Shown: positions 8,363 through 16,790, numbered from the stretch's first letter. The stretch is DNA of 64,000 bases from Candidatus Peregrinibacteria bacterium (GCA_030649955.1 JAUSFD010000024.1:1-64000), one strand, 5' to 3'. Notes: generated by a model not told the origin, from the sequence alone. A program made the numbers and translations.

Positions 8363-10036
8363 TCAGTATACCTCCTTCAGGTAACACTGCTCGCAGAACA
8401 CAATTTCAGGGCGATCTTGTGCGAAGGAAGTTCGGATAGCCTTCTGACATTGAGCACATTTCCTGTCCCACAGCTTCCGTGGATTGCGCCTACGGAGACG
8501 TGCTTCGTGACGAGCGAAGAAACTCTTATCCGCAAGAGGAATCCCATTCGTTTTGGAGAAGTTGTACTCCTGCAGGGTGACCTTGTACGGTTTCCGCGTT
8601 GCTACACAGGTCAGAATCTTTGAGCAGATGTCTGGCGAAGTGTCTTGAATGGAGTCAGGAACTGGCACGGAAATCTTTGGACTTTGAGGAGCTTCCTGAT
8701 CGCTCCATCGTGCACCGAGTTCTCCTGCTCGCTCTTTCGTAATGGGGAAGTAATCCTGTGCAATGGTTTGGTTGTACGCGAGAGGGCAGAGAGACATGGG
8801 AAGGAATTGTCCCCACTCACCTGTATTCTGCATGTGTTCAATAATACGCGATGCCAACCTCTCGTACTCGTCCTTCGTGTACTGCTTGTTGAAGATGCAG
8901 TAGCTGCTGCGGCGCAGTGATACGCAGCCGAAGAGGTGCTGACACCCCTGCCTGCAACTGTAGGAGTAGAGCAGGTCGGCACCGTTGTACGTGAGGAGGC
9001 TGAAGAGTACGCGATGGCTGTCGTTGCCAACTTCCATGCACGAGTAGCACTCTTCTGCAGGGAATCCCCACGCGTAGCAATCCATGCAATTCTTCGCCTG
9101 ATGGAACCACGAGCAGTACTTGCAATCCTCGGAGTCACTGACATCGAAGCTCTCGTAGACACGTCGGGATCGGAGGATGCCGTTTCCCGTCACATCCTCG
9201 TTCATCTCTCCGATCATGAACTTGTGCGGGTACTGGAGTTGGTGCTTATCGAAGAAGACGCTCGCCTCTGCAACACGACTGCGACTGTGCAGCTGGAGAT
9301 CGGCGAAGCGTTCCTCGTACTCGTCTTTCGTCAGTTGCTTGTTCTTGTAGACGTACTCCTTCTCCACGAGGTTCACAGATCCGAAGCAGTGCTTGCAACC
9401 ACGACAGCTGTAGAGGAATGAAGAATCGTAGCAGTTGCTGCAGTTCTGAGAATAGTGCAGGTTGTAGCACTTCGCGCAATCGATGCACTCGTAGCAGAGC
9501 TGGCAGTGGTCAATGAAGCTGCAGTCCATGCAGTTGATGCAGTAATTCACGAAATTCCCGTAGTAGCAGTCCTCGTTATGGTTCGCACCTGAGATGAGGT
9601 AGCAGTTCTTGCACCAGCTCGCGGAGTTGATGTAGTCACTGTTCACGTTGCCACTTACCGAGAGAGCGATGAGAGGCACTTCTCGGAGGAGATCCCGGAA
9701 TTGATCGAAGAAGGGGCGCTGGAAATCGTAGTCCCTCCCGTAGTCCAGGGGATTCCAGGAATCACTCCACCACTCTTCGGGGGAATACACCTTACAGGGG
9801 GCCTCCGGAGGGTACTTCGAGAGCATCTGCTGCCCAGACAGATCGCTCTTTCGCTGGAAGAGGTGGAGTTCAGGCCGCCAAATTAGACGCTCCTGGAAGC
9901 GGCAATCAGGACAGGATGCCGGTGGAGGTACTGTGTACTTCTTGCCCTGGAACGTTGGCGACACACTCTCGAAGAATGCGAGGTCACCGTCCGTGACGGT
10001 GAAACTCGTGCCGCATTTCGCGCATGCTTTCTGCAA
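8363..10036 (-). CDS. cysteine-rich multi-zinc-ribbon protein, paralog 5 (TTG start)
   Basis: 557 residues starting at TTG 10036. The start is chosen because LQKACAKCGTSF aligns with the M-x-K-x-C-x-x-C start of the other paralogs and because TATACT lies exactly 7 nt upstream, as in paralog 3; the only upstream ATG lies inside the preceding gene. R1 CAKC/CPDC and R4 CAQC/CEQC are intact. R3 is lost (CVATRKPY and KSFFARHEAR). The central repeats are unusually rich in CxxCxxC (SCRGCKHCFG and CYECIDCAKCYN). Confidence 0.82.
   Translation of the reverse strand: MQKACAKCGTSFTVTDGDLAFFESVSPTFQGKKYTVPPPASCPDCRFQERLIWRPELHLFQRKSDLSGQQMLSKYPPEAPCKVYSPEEWWSDSWNPLDYGRDYDFQRPFFDQFRDLLREVPLIALSVSGNVNSDYINSASWCKNCYLISGANHNEDCYYGNFVNYCINCMDCSFIDHCQLCYECIDCAKCYNLHYSQNCSNCYDSSFLYSCRGCKHCFGSVNLVEKEYVYKNKQLTKDEYEERFADLQLHSRSRVAEASVFFDKHQLQYPHKFMIGEMNEDVTGNGILRSRRVYESFDVSDSEDCKYCSWFHQAKNCMDCYAWGFPAEECYSCMEVGNDSHRVLFSLLTYNGADLLYSYSCRQGCQHLFGCVSLRRSSYCIFNKQYTKDEYERLASRIIEHMQNTGEWGQFLPMSLCPLAYNQTIAQDYFPITKERAGELGARWSDQEAPQSPKISVPVPDSIQDTSPDICSKILTCVATRKPYKVTLQEYNFSKTNGIPLADKSFFARHEARLRRRNPRKLWDRKCAQCQKAIRTSFAQDRPEIVFCEQCYLKEVY
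8365..8370 (-). promoter_or_regulatory. -10 box of paralog 4 inside the stop of paralog 5
   Basis: AAG GAG GTA TAC TGA ends paralog 5 (K-E-V-Y-stop) and contains TATACT; the ATG of paralog 4 is 9 nt downstream. AAGGAGG is also a perfect Shine-Dalgarno sequence, but it lies 15 nt from the ATG, too far for normal use. Confidence 0.5.
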
Positions 10037-10041
10037 TGGGC

Positions 10042-11733
10042 CTAGTATACCTCTTTCAGATAGCACTGCTCACAGTAGACGATTTCAGGACGATCTGGAG
10101 CGTACGTCGTCTCAATCTCCTTCTCACATTTTACGCACGTTCTCTTCCAGAATGTTCGAGGATTCCTCCGATGGAAGCGATCGAGGTGGCGCTGATCGGG
10201 TGAGCGGCGCGGGAGGGGGATCTCCTGCTCACGGTAGAACGTGAGCTCCTGTGGTGTAATCTTGAATGGTTTTCCAGTTTCTTCGCAGAGGATTGCCCAG
10301 TTCAGCACATCGTCTGGGATGTCTTTGAGATCATCTGGGAGTTTCGCTGCGGGAATAGTCTTCGTCACTTTCGGCGGCTCAGGATCCACAGTGTCCCAAG
10401 TGTATCCATTCTTCTTTGCTTGGCTCTCCGTCAGTGGATAGTACATTTGCGCTGTCGTCCTGTTGTACCCGAAGGGAGAGAACGTGATGGGGAACAACTC
10501 GCCCCACTCCCCTGTTGTCTTCATATACTCGAGAATTTTCGGCACGAGCTTCTCGTACTCCTCCTTCGAATACTGCTTGTTGAGAATGCAGTACTTCTTA
10601 TGGTGCATGTTGAAACACCCGAAGCACGATACTGAGCTCTGGATGAACCAGCAGTAGAGCAGATCCGAGCAGCTGATGTGCGCGTTGTGAGTGAAGAGAA
10701 TGTGATACCCATCGTTCCCTGCAATCGAGCACTCGTACGATTCGCGGAGGTTGAGACCATACTGATAGATGTCGTAGATATTTTTCGCTCCCGTAACGAC
10801 CTGGTAGAGGAATTTTCCATCCTCCACATCCTCGCAATCGAAACTCTCCAATGTATTCTTGCAATTCTGGAGGTAATCACCGGAGCAGTTCTCGAGGTTA
10901 TGTCCGTGGAATTCCTTGAAGGGATGTGAAACTGCAAGTTCTTCCAGACGTTTCCGAAAATTCCCGTACTGCTTTGCAGAACTCAAATTGATCGCTCCCA
11001 TCTTCTCCTCGTACTTTTCCTTTGATAGCTGCTCGTTCTCGTAGCAGTACTCCTTCTCGCGCAATCCCACACACAACCAGCAACTCTTGCAGCCAATGCA
11101 ATCGCGCAGGAAGCCACTCGAGTGGCAGTTGATGCAGTCCTGGGATCCCCGCAATCCGTAGCACCTGTGGCAGTCGACGCAGTCGTAGCAGAGTTCACAG
11201 TGGAGGTTGTAGAAGCCGTCGACGCAGGAAATGTCCTTCTTGAATCCGTAGCCGTAGTAGCAATTCTCGCAGTAATCGGAGTGCATGATCAGGTAGCAGT
11301 TCTTCGCGAATCCCGCGTAGTGGATGTACTCGGAATTGATGTTCGTTCCCTCGCTCAGGAGATTCTGCGCTGGAACGTCCTGCCAGAGTTCCTTGAGTTG
11401 ATCGAAGATCGGCCAGGAGAAATCGACATCACGGCCGTACGAGCAGGGATCCCACTGATCACTGTGCCAGCACTCCCTGCAATAGATCACTTTCCCACTG
11501 TGCGGTGGATGCTCCGTGATCGTTCGCTTCTTGCAGAGTCCGCAAGTCGCTGGGTAGAAGAACCGTTCATTGCAGAGTGCTAGACGTCGCTGTTGGCGGC
11601 AATCTGGACAGTGCGTTGGAGTTGGGATCGTGTATTTCTTCCCATTAAACACCGGTGAAACGCTTTCGTAGAACGTCAGATCACCATCGGTAATGGTGAA
11701 TGCCAGTCCGCAATTCTTACAAGAAGTATTCAT
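10042..11733 (-). CDS. cysteine-rich multi-zinc-ribbon protein, paralog 6
   Basis: 563 residues with about 39 cysteines, one of the most Cys-rich members. It alone carries a complete extra ribbon R2: CGLCKK near residue 55 pairs with YCRECWHSDQWDP near 80, where the others have CDxTGK and no second knuckle. R1 (CKNC/CPDC) and R4 (CVKC/CEQC) are intact, R3 is lost (CEETGKPFKI and RSPDQRH). The ATG is 24 nt after the stop of paralog 7; no TATACT is present and TTTAGT 7 nt upstream is the best -10 candidate. Confidence 0.85.
   Translation of the reverse strand: MNTSCKNCGLAFTITDGDLTFYESVSPVFNGKKYTIPTPTHCPDCRQQRRLALCNERFFYPATCGLCKKRTITEHPPHSGKVIYCRECWHSDQWDPCSYGRDVDFSWPIFDQLKELWQDVPAQNLLSEGTNINSEYIHYAGFAKNCYLIMHSDYCENCYYGYGFKKDISCVDGFYNLHCELCYDCVDCHRCYGLRGSQDCINCHSSGFLRDCIGCKSCWLCVGLREKEYCYENEQLSKEKYEEKMGAINLSSAKQYGNFRKRLEELAVSHPFKEFHGHNLENCSGDYLQNCKNTLESFDCEDVEDGKFLYQVVTGAKNIYDIYQYGLNLRESYECSIAGNDGYHILFTHNAHISCSDLLYCWFIQSSVSCFGCFNMHHKKYCILNKQYSKEEYEKLVPKILEYMKTTGEWGELFPITFSPFGYNRTTAQMYYPLTESQAKKNGYTWDTVDPEPPKVTKTIPAAKLPDDLKDIPDDVLNWAILCEETGKPFKITPQELTFYREQEIPLPRRSPDQRHLDRFHRRNPRTFWKRTCVKCEKEIETTYAPDRPEIVYCEQCYLKEVY
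10044..10049 (-). promoter_or_regulatory. -10 box of paralog 5 inside the stop of paralog 6
   Basis: AAA GAG GTA TAC TAG ends paralog 6 and includes TATACT, 7 nt before the TTG start of paralog 5. The stop is TAG here and TGA at the other junctions, yet the hexamer is unchanged because it uses only the first base of the stop. Confidence 0.55.
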
Positions 11734-11757
11734 AGGGAAAACTAAAGATGTTACACA

Positions 11758-13428
11758 TCAATCGACAGCAGCGAGGTAACAGGATTCGCAGTACACAATC
11801 TCTGGTCTCTCAGGAGCGTACGTCGTCTGGATCTCCTTCTTACACTTCCCACACTCTCGCTTCCAGAATTTCCGGGGATTGCGCTGTTGCATTCTCTCCC
11901 GATGGCGGCAGAAGAAGCAGCGTAGGGGGAGCGGGAGATTCTTCTGACGGAGCAAATCTAGCTCACGCTGTACGATTCGGAAATTGCGTTTGCACTTCGC
12001 GCAACACAGCACTTCTTTCGTGACCGTATCCGGCACTTCCCCAATGGTATCAGGGGCTGCGTACGTAGATCCGGAGTACTCCTTGGCATCCTCATCCCGC
12101 CAGACGTACCCCTTCTTCTGCGCTTCTCCTTTGGTGAGGGGGAAGTAATCTTGAGCGAGCGTTTCGTTGTAGGCGAACGAGGCAAGCGCAATGGGAAAGA
12201 ATTCGCCCCATTCATCAGACTTCTCCATGTGCTCGATGATCCGAGGCGCGAGCTCCTCGTACTCCTCCTTCGTGTACTGCTTATTGAGGATGCAGTACTC
12301 CTTTCGACTCATTGCCACGCATCCGAAGAGGTTTTTGTTGTGCATGCAGAAGCTGCAGTAGTAGCAATCGTGATCCTCGAAGCAGTGTGAACAGAAGAGG
12401 ATGTGCTGCGATCGGTCACCAGAGTAACTACACTCGTACAGAAGCTGGCAGTCCCCTACCTCCTGCACATCCATTGAACTCTTCGTCGCCATCCACCCTT
12501 GATAGTTGTACGTGCAATCCCACAAATCGCGCGAATCGAAGCAGAAATGCGCATTCTTGCAGTTCGTGAGATAGTCCCCGAGAACATCTTCATTCTGAAT
12601 GCCGTGCACCTCCTTCTGCGGATACTCGAGCTTCAGTTTCTCGAACCGTTCCCGCGCAGACAGCAGACGTTCGCGTGAGGTGAGCATCAGCCGCACCTGC
12701 TCGAAGGCTTCCTTCGAAACGGGCTTATTCTCAATGTGGTATTCCTTATTGCGGAGATTGCTGCACATCAGACAGTTTTGGCAACCGGTACAATTCTTCA
12801 GGAACATGCTCCCCGAACAGTTCTGGCAGTCCTGGAGAAACGCACAATCGTAGCATTGGACGCTATCGACACATTCGTAACTCAGTTCGGATTTCCCGAT
12901 CCGGTAGCAGTCCATACAGTTCTGTGAATTGTTGATGCTGTACGAGTAGTAGCAGTCTCGATTGAGGTCGGAGTCGAAGATCAGATAGCAATCCTTATTC
13001 TTCGTGCAGTAGTTGATGTACTCCGAATTCTCATCGTACTGGTAGGTGGTGTGGAGCGCGTAACGGGGAACTGCGATAAGGAGGTCCCTGTACTGTTCAA
13101 AAAATGGACGGGAGAAATCAAAATCTCTCCCGTAGGTGGCTGCATCCCATTGATCGGACCACCACACTTCCTGTTTATAGACGGTGTACGGAGAACCCGG
13201 ATGGTAATTCGAAATGATCGAATCCTTCGTGAAGTCACATTTGCGCTTGTAGAGGTGGATCTGATTCCCCTGCGCGACTCGTCGCTGCTGCCGACACTCT
13301 GGACAGAGAGTGGGTGGCGGCAGGGAAAATTTCTTTCCCCCGAACGCCGGTGCCACGCTGTCGTAGAACGCCAGGTGCGCATCGGTAATATCGAAGGGGG
13401 CCGAGCATGCCTTGCAGGAACGATTCAT
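11758..13428 (-). CDS. cysteine-rich multi-zinc-ribbon protein, paralog 7
   Basis: 556 residues. R1 CKAC/CPEC, R3 CAKC/CFFC and R4 CGKC/CESC are all intact. The C-terminus is CYLAAVD, not KEVY, and correspondingly no TATACT precedes paralog 6. Its own promoter has TATAAT (13436-13441 on the complement) 7 nt before the ATG. It follows the toxin gene by 50 bp in the same direction. Confidence 0.85.
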   Translation of the reverse strand: MNRSCKACSAPFDITDAHLAFYDSVAPAFGGKKFSLPPPTLCPECRQQRRVAQGNQIHLYKRKCDFTKDSIISNYHPGSPYTVYKQEVWWSDQWDAATYGRDFDFSRPFFEQYRDLLIAVPRYALHTTYQYDENSEYINYCTKNKDCYLIFDSDLNRDCYYSYSINNSQNCMDCYRIGKSELSYECVDSVQCYDCAFLQDCQNCSGSMFLKNCTGCQNCLMCSNLRNKEYHIENKPVSKEAFEQVRLMLTSRERLLSARERFEKLKLEYPQKEVHGIQNEDVLGDYLTNCKNAHFCFDSRDLWDCTYNYQGWMATKSSMDVQEVGDCQLLYECSYSGDRSQHILFCSHCFEDHDCYYCSFCMHNKNLFGCVAMSRKEYCILNKQYTKEEYEELAPRIIEHMEKSDEWGEFFPIALASFAYNETLAQDYFPLTKGEAQKKGYVWRDEDAKEYSGSTYAAPDTIGEVPDTVTKEVLCCAKCKRNFRIVQRELDLLRQKNLPLPLRCFFCRHRERMQQRNPRKFWKRECGKCKKEIQTTYAPERPEIVYCESCYLAAVD

Positions 13429-13435
13429 GCCTGGG

Positions 13436-13441
13436 ATTATA
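13436..13441 (-). promoter_or_regulatory. -10 box of paralog 7
   Basis: TATAAT on the minus strand, followed after 7 nt by the ATG at 13428. Here the upstream gene is the toxin, whose stop lies about 38 bp away, so this consensus -10 is free of coding constraint. The spacing is the same as in the embedded boxes. Confidence 0.6.
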
Positions 13442-13478
13442 CTCGTCTTTCATCGCTCAATCACTGGATCTCCTAGTA

Positions 13479-13715
13479 CTACTTCTTGTACATCCCACCT
13501 CGAAATCCAATATCCGTAACAATGATTCCTGTCGTCGTTCGTGCGAAGATGATCCTCACTTGACCGACACGGCAGCGGAGGAGTCCTTTCTTCCCCGTCA
13601 GGTACTTCACATCAAGGGAGTTCCATTCCCCTGCAATGAGTTGCTGCAATGCTCTCTCCAACCGTTTGCGGAGCTTCGCATCCAGACGCGAGAGGAACTT
13701 CTGGACTTTATCCAT
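13479..13715 (-). CDS. RelE/ParE-family toxin
   Basis: 78 residues with the RelE/ParE layout: an N-terminal helix pair (LSRLDAKLRKRLERALQQLI), then strands LDVKYLTGKKGLLRCRVGQVRIIF and a final IIVTDIGFR. RCRVGQVRIIFAR matches the R-x-R-x-G-x-x-R-x-x-Y/F signature of ribosome-dependent mRNA interferases or gyrase-targeting ParE. The start overlaps the antitoxin stop by 8 bp, so the pair is translationally coupled. It lies between cysteine-rich paralogs 8 and 7. Confidence 0.82.
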   Translation of the reverse strand: MDKVQKFLSRLDAKLRKRLERALQQLIAGEWNSLDVKYLTGKKGLLRCRVGQVRIIFARTTTGIIVTDIGFRGGMYKK

Positions 13716-13995
13716 GGCGCTTGGAGCGCTTGCGGGATGATTTCCCCTTCTTCTCGAGTGCCCTATTCCCTGACTGAACCATCGTCAGGAGTTCCTCCGC
13801 GGGGATACCCGTTGGGAATCGCAAACCGAAGCTGCCATCTTCTCCTTCGTACTCCACGACATCGAGGAGAGGCTTTAGGAGCAATCCTTCTGGTCTGACG
13901 AGCGCGATGAAATGGTGTGTGGGGAACTGCTCACGCCACGCCTTGGGAAGGGTGACAGAGCCATTGGAATGGAGTTTGAGAGAGGTGATACTCAT
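13708..13995 (-). CDS. AbrB/SpoVT-type antitoxin
   Basis: 95 residues. The N-terminal ITSLKLHSNGSVTLPKAWREQF (read in pieces: a strand, GSVTLP loop, helix) is the swapped-hairpin AbrB DNA-binding fold. The C-terminus is strongly basic (SRKRSKRHG) and would contact the toxin. The ATG at 13995 is preferred over 14022 because TATAAT lies 7 nt before it and the 14022 start lies within the palindromic operator. First gene of the two-gene toxin-antitoxin operon. Confidence 0.8.
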   Translation of the reverse strand: MSITSLKLHSNGSVTLPKAWREQFPTHHFIALVRPEGLLLKPLLDVVEYEGEDGSFGLRFPTGIPAEELLTMVQSGNRALEKKGKSSRKRSKRHG

Positions 13996-14002
13996 AGTAT
14001 AG

Positions 14003-14031
14003 ATTATAGAGAATGTATACATTCACCACAA
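14003..14031 (-). promoter_or_regulatory. toxin-antitoxin promoter with palindromic operator
   Basis: On the minus strand: TTGTGG (14026-14031), a 17-nt spacer, TATAAT (14003-14008), then the ATG 7 nt further on. The spacer contains the perfect 14-bp palindrome GAATGTATACATTC (14011-14024), exactly where an AbrB-type antitoxin would block RNA polymerase. Autoregulation is inferred. Confidence 0.7.
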
Positions 14032-14043
14032 TATGCTTTTTCT

Positions 14044-15732
14044 TCAGTATATGGCTGAAAGGTAGCAAGATTCGCAATACACCGTCTCCGGCCTACCCGG
14101 AGCATAGCTCGTCTCAATGTCGCGCTGACACTTCGCACAGTTTCGGTTCCACAGTTTCCGCGGATTACGGAGCGCCATCCTCGCAAGATGTCGACAGTCA
14201 AAGCACTCGCGAGGGACTGCGACATTCATCTGTCGGTAGAATGAGAGTTCCTGAGGAATGATCTTGTACGCCTTCGCGCACCGCTCGCAGCGCAGGACGG
14301 ACTTCAAAATATCATCAGATGTTCGATCGATCGCCTCTGGTATGGGAGAAGGAGATTGACTCGCGGGAATTCGCTCTCCCTCCTCATCACGCCACTTCCA
14401 GCTCCTACTCTTCACATCTTCCTCAGATAGAGGAAAGTATTCCTGCGCGACGGTCTCGTTGTAGGCGAAGGGCGACATCTCCATAGAGAAGTACTCACCC
14501 CATTCGTTTGTGCTTCGCATATGCTCGATGAGTTTGCCTGCGAGCCGCTCGTACTCCTCCTTCGTGTACTGCTTATTGAGGATGCAGTACGACGCATGGC
14601 GCAACCCCATGCAGCCGAAGAGATCGTGGCTGTTCTCCATGCAGAGCTTGGAGTAGTAGACATTGCTGACACTCGTCCAGAGCTGATCGCAGAAGGCGAC
14701 TCCGCGCACACCCTCACCCACTTCGTGATTCTCGTAGCAGAACTCCGCGCCCTTCTCCGCACCAAAGACGAGAGTGTCGTGCACTTTCTTCATGTTGCGC
14801 GCGCTCGCGACGTACTTGCAGTCCTGTGAGTCGAGGAGATCGAAGCAATGCACACAGCGCTGCGTATTCCACAGGTAATCGCCACTCGAATCTTCATTCT
14901 GAGTGCCGTGCATGGCCCGCTGCGGGAACTGTTGTATCCAAGCCGAGAACTGCTCACCAAGCTTCGCGATCGCTGCTGAAGACGTGAGGTGGAGATCATC
15001 CCTCATCTTCTTGTATTCGGCTTCGGAGTACTGCTTATTCCAGATACAGTGCTTCTTGTTCCGGACATTGGAACACGCGATGCAGTCCATGCAACCGATG
15101 CAATTCTTCAGGAACCACGAGCTCGAGCAGTTCTCGCAGTCCTGCGAGTGCGCGAGGCTGTAGCACTTGCGACAGTCGATGCACTCATAGCAGAGCTCGC
15201 ACTCCTTCCCCTGGAGCATGTCCACGCAGCTCTTCGAATCGTAGAGGAAGTTGCCGTACATGCAGTCCTGGTCCACATCGGCTTCGAAGAGGAGGTAGCA
15301 GTTCTTGCACCAGCCACACTGGTTCACGTAATCGCTATTCTGCGTTCCAATCGCGGATAGAGCGAGGTGCGGCACGGCGCGCAGCAGCTCTGCGAACTGC
15401 GGGAAGAACGGGCGAGTGAAATCAATGTCTCTCCCCTGATCGTGTCCATCCCATGTTCCCGCGTACCAAGCCTTGTTTTCGTACACGATGAAGGGTTTAT
15501 CTTGGGAGTACACAGAAACGATCGACTTCTGCGTTGCGTTGCATGTGCGTTTGTAGAGTGTGCGTTCATTCCTCCAGGACATCCTGCGCAGCGCCCTACA
15601 ATCCGGGCAGAGTGTAGGAGGAGGAATATCGTACTTCTTTCCACCGAGGACCGGTGCGACATCACTCCGGAGAGCGATATCCTCCGGCGCATCCTCGAAT
15701 GCCTTCCTGCAGACTCTGCACGAGATAGCCAT
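14044..15732 (-). CDS. cysteine-rich multi-zinc-ribbon protein, paralog 8
   Basis: 562 residues. R1 (CRVC/CPDC), R3 (CERC/CFDC) and R4 (CAKC/CESC) are intact; the central block has CYECIDCRKCYS and CIGCMDCIACSN. The C-terminus is CYLSAIY, whose ATA TAC TGA still contains TATACT although the next gene is now the antitoxin 50 nt away. This fits insertion of the toxin-antitoxin pair between paralogs 8 and 7. It heads block II and is divergent from the second TrmB-like regulator. Confidence 0.85.
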   Translation of the reverse strand: MAISCRVCRKAFEDAPEDIALRSDVAPVLGGKKYDIPPPTLCPDCRALRRMSWRNERTLYKRTCNATQKSIVSVYSQDKPFIVYENKAWYAGTWDGHDQGRDIDFTRPFFPQFAELLRAVPHLALSAIGTQNSDYVNQCGWCKNCYLLFEADVDQDCMYGNFLYDSKSCVDMLQGKECELCYECIDCRKCYSLAHSQDCENCSSSWFLKNCIGCMDCIACSNVRNKKHCIWNKQYSEAEYKKMRDDLHLTSSAAIAKLGEQFSAWIQQFPQRAMHGTQNEDSSGDYLWNTQRCVHCFDLLDSQDCKYVASARNMKKVHDTLVFGAEKGAEFCYENHEVGEGVRGVAFCDQLWTSVSNVYYSKLCMENSHDLFGCMGLRHASYCILNKQYTKEEYERLAGKLIEHMRSTNEWGEYFSMEMSPFAYNETVAQEYFPLSEEDVKSRSWKWRDEEGERIPASQSPSPIPEAIDRTSDDILKSVLRCERCAKAYKIIPQELSFYRQMNVAVPRECFDCRHLARMALRNPRKLWNRNCAKCQRDIETSYAPGRPETVYCESCYLSAIY

Positions 15733-15738
15733 GCACTC

Positions 15739-15766
15739 ACTCTAGATAATGGGCAGGTATCGTCAA
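15739..15766 (-). promoter_or_regulatory. promoter of paralog 8
   Basis: On the minus strand: TTGACG (15761-15766), 16-nt spacer, TAGAGT (15739-15744), ATG 6 nt downstream. It diverges from the TrmB promoter, whose -35 is also TTGACG; the two -35 boxes are about 80 bp apart. Confidence 0.6.
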
Positions 15767-15846
15767 TATCCCTGTCGTATAGAAAGCTCATAATGATCAT
15801 TCATTTCGATTTTCTTCATACTTTAGCTTTTGTGACGTCAGAATTG

Positions 15847-15875
15847 TTGACGCATACCTTCGCCTTCCCTACTCT
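15847..15875 (+). promoter_or_regulatory. promoter of TrmB regulator 2
   Basis: TTGACG (15847-15852), 17-nt spacer, TACTCT (15870-15875), then ATG after 6 nt. One of the clearest leaderless promoters in the window. Confidence 0.65.
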
Positions 15876-15881
15876 GCTTTC

Positions 15882-16646
15882 ATGCAGACGGAAATCCTCC
15901 TCACCACCCTCGGTCTCTCTGCGAAAGCAGCGAAGGTGTACGTCACTCTCCTGCAGCTGGGTCCCGCAACGATGACACAGCTAGCGAAGGCTGCAGCATT
16001 CAAGCGACCGACAACGTACTTACTCGTCGATGAGCTGCTCATGCGCGGGTTCGTCACTGCAACGAAGAACGGCAAACGTACGACGTACGCTGCGGAGCAT
16101 CCGCGCCGTCTCCTCCAGGCAATGCGCACGCGAGAGCACGAGATGGAGCGCGTCCTCCCGGAACTCGAAGCTCTGTACTACGAACCGAAAGGCCGACCTC
16201 GCGTCGGTGTGTACGAAGGACTCCAGGGAACGATGCAGCTCTACGATGAGCTCTACGAATCGATCACCACCAAGCGCGAGGAAGCACTCTTCTTCACGGC
16301 GATCGGCGATCTGGAGGAGCGACATCCAGAGATTCTGGAGCGCTTCTACGCAACGCTCAACACACTCCCACGCGACTACCGCATGCGCGAGCTCAATCAC
16401 GGCGATGAGCGTGCGGTCACCTATGCGAAGAATGTTCGCCCGCGAACGGGCAAGAACCACCACATTCGCATCCTCGATACGAAGCGCTTCCCCTTCGCCA
16501 ATACGGACATGCTCATTATCGGGAACAAGATCATGATGTTCTCACTCAAGGATGATCTCGTTGCCATCGTCATTGAGAATACTCAGCTCGCGAACTCCCA
16601 GCGTGCGCTCTTCAATGCAGCGTGGGAGGCGGGGACAGAGGTGTAG
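15882..16646 (+). CDS. TrmB-family transcriptional regulator 2
   Basis: 254 residues. Winged HTH at ~5-70 (LGLSAKAAKVYVTLLQLG, then RPTTYLLVDELLMRGFV), a helical linker (REHEMERVLPELEALY) and an effector domain opening VGVYEGLQGTMQLYDELYES. It has the same domain order and length as the regulator at 4085, with clearly diverged sequence. It is divergent from paralog 8 and so mirrors the block I arrangement. Downstream is a 144-bp gap and then the convergent O-antigen ligase gene. The ligand is unknown. Confidence 0.8.
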   Translation: MQTEILLTTLGLSAKAAKVYVTLLQLGPATMTQLAKAAAFKRPTTYLLVDELLMRGFVTATKNGKRTTYAAEHPRRLLQAMRTREHEMERVLPELEALYYEPKGRPRVGVYEGLQGTMQLYDELYESITTKREEALFFTAIGDLEERHPEILERFYATLNTLPRDYRMRELNHGDERAVTYAKNVRPRTGKNHHIRILDTKRFPFANTDMLIIGNKIMMFSLKDDLVAIVIENTQLANSQRALFNAAWEAGTEV

Positions 16647-16790
16647 CAGGTTGATGGTTATCGTTCCTCCAGTAGAGAGACCGATGAGTCCGAAGAGACC
16701 GACGATACCGACGAACGAAACATCCCGAGAATCGGTTCTCTTTCTCCCTGTTCCTCGGACTCTTCGGTCTCCTCGGTCTCTTCGGAATCC

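Noticed and set aside
6673-8370. AAGGAGG as Shine-Dalgarno site for the following paralog
   Set aside because: The spacing to the next ATG is 13-15 nt, beyond the usual 5-9, and other genes with the same TATACT spacing have no such sequence, so the promoter reading is favoured.
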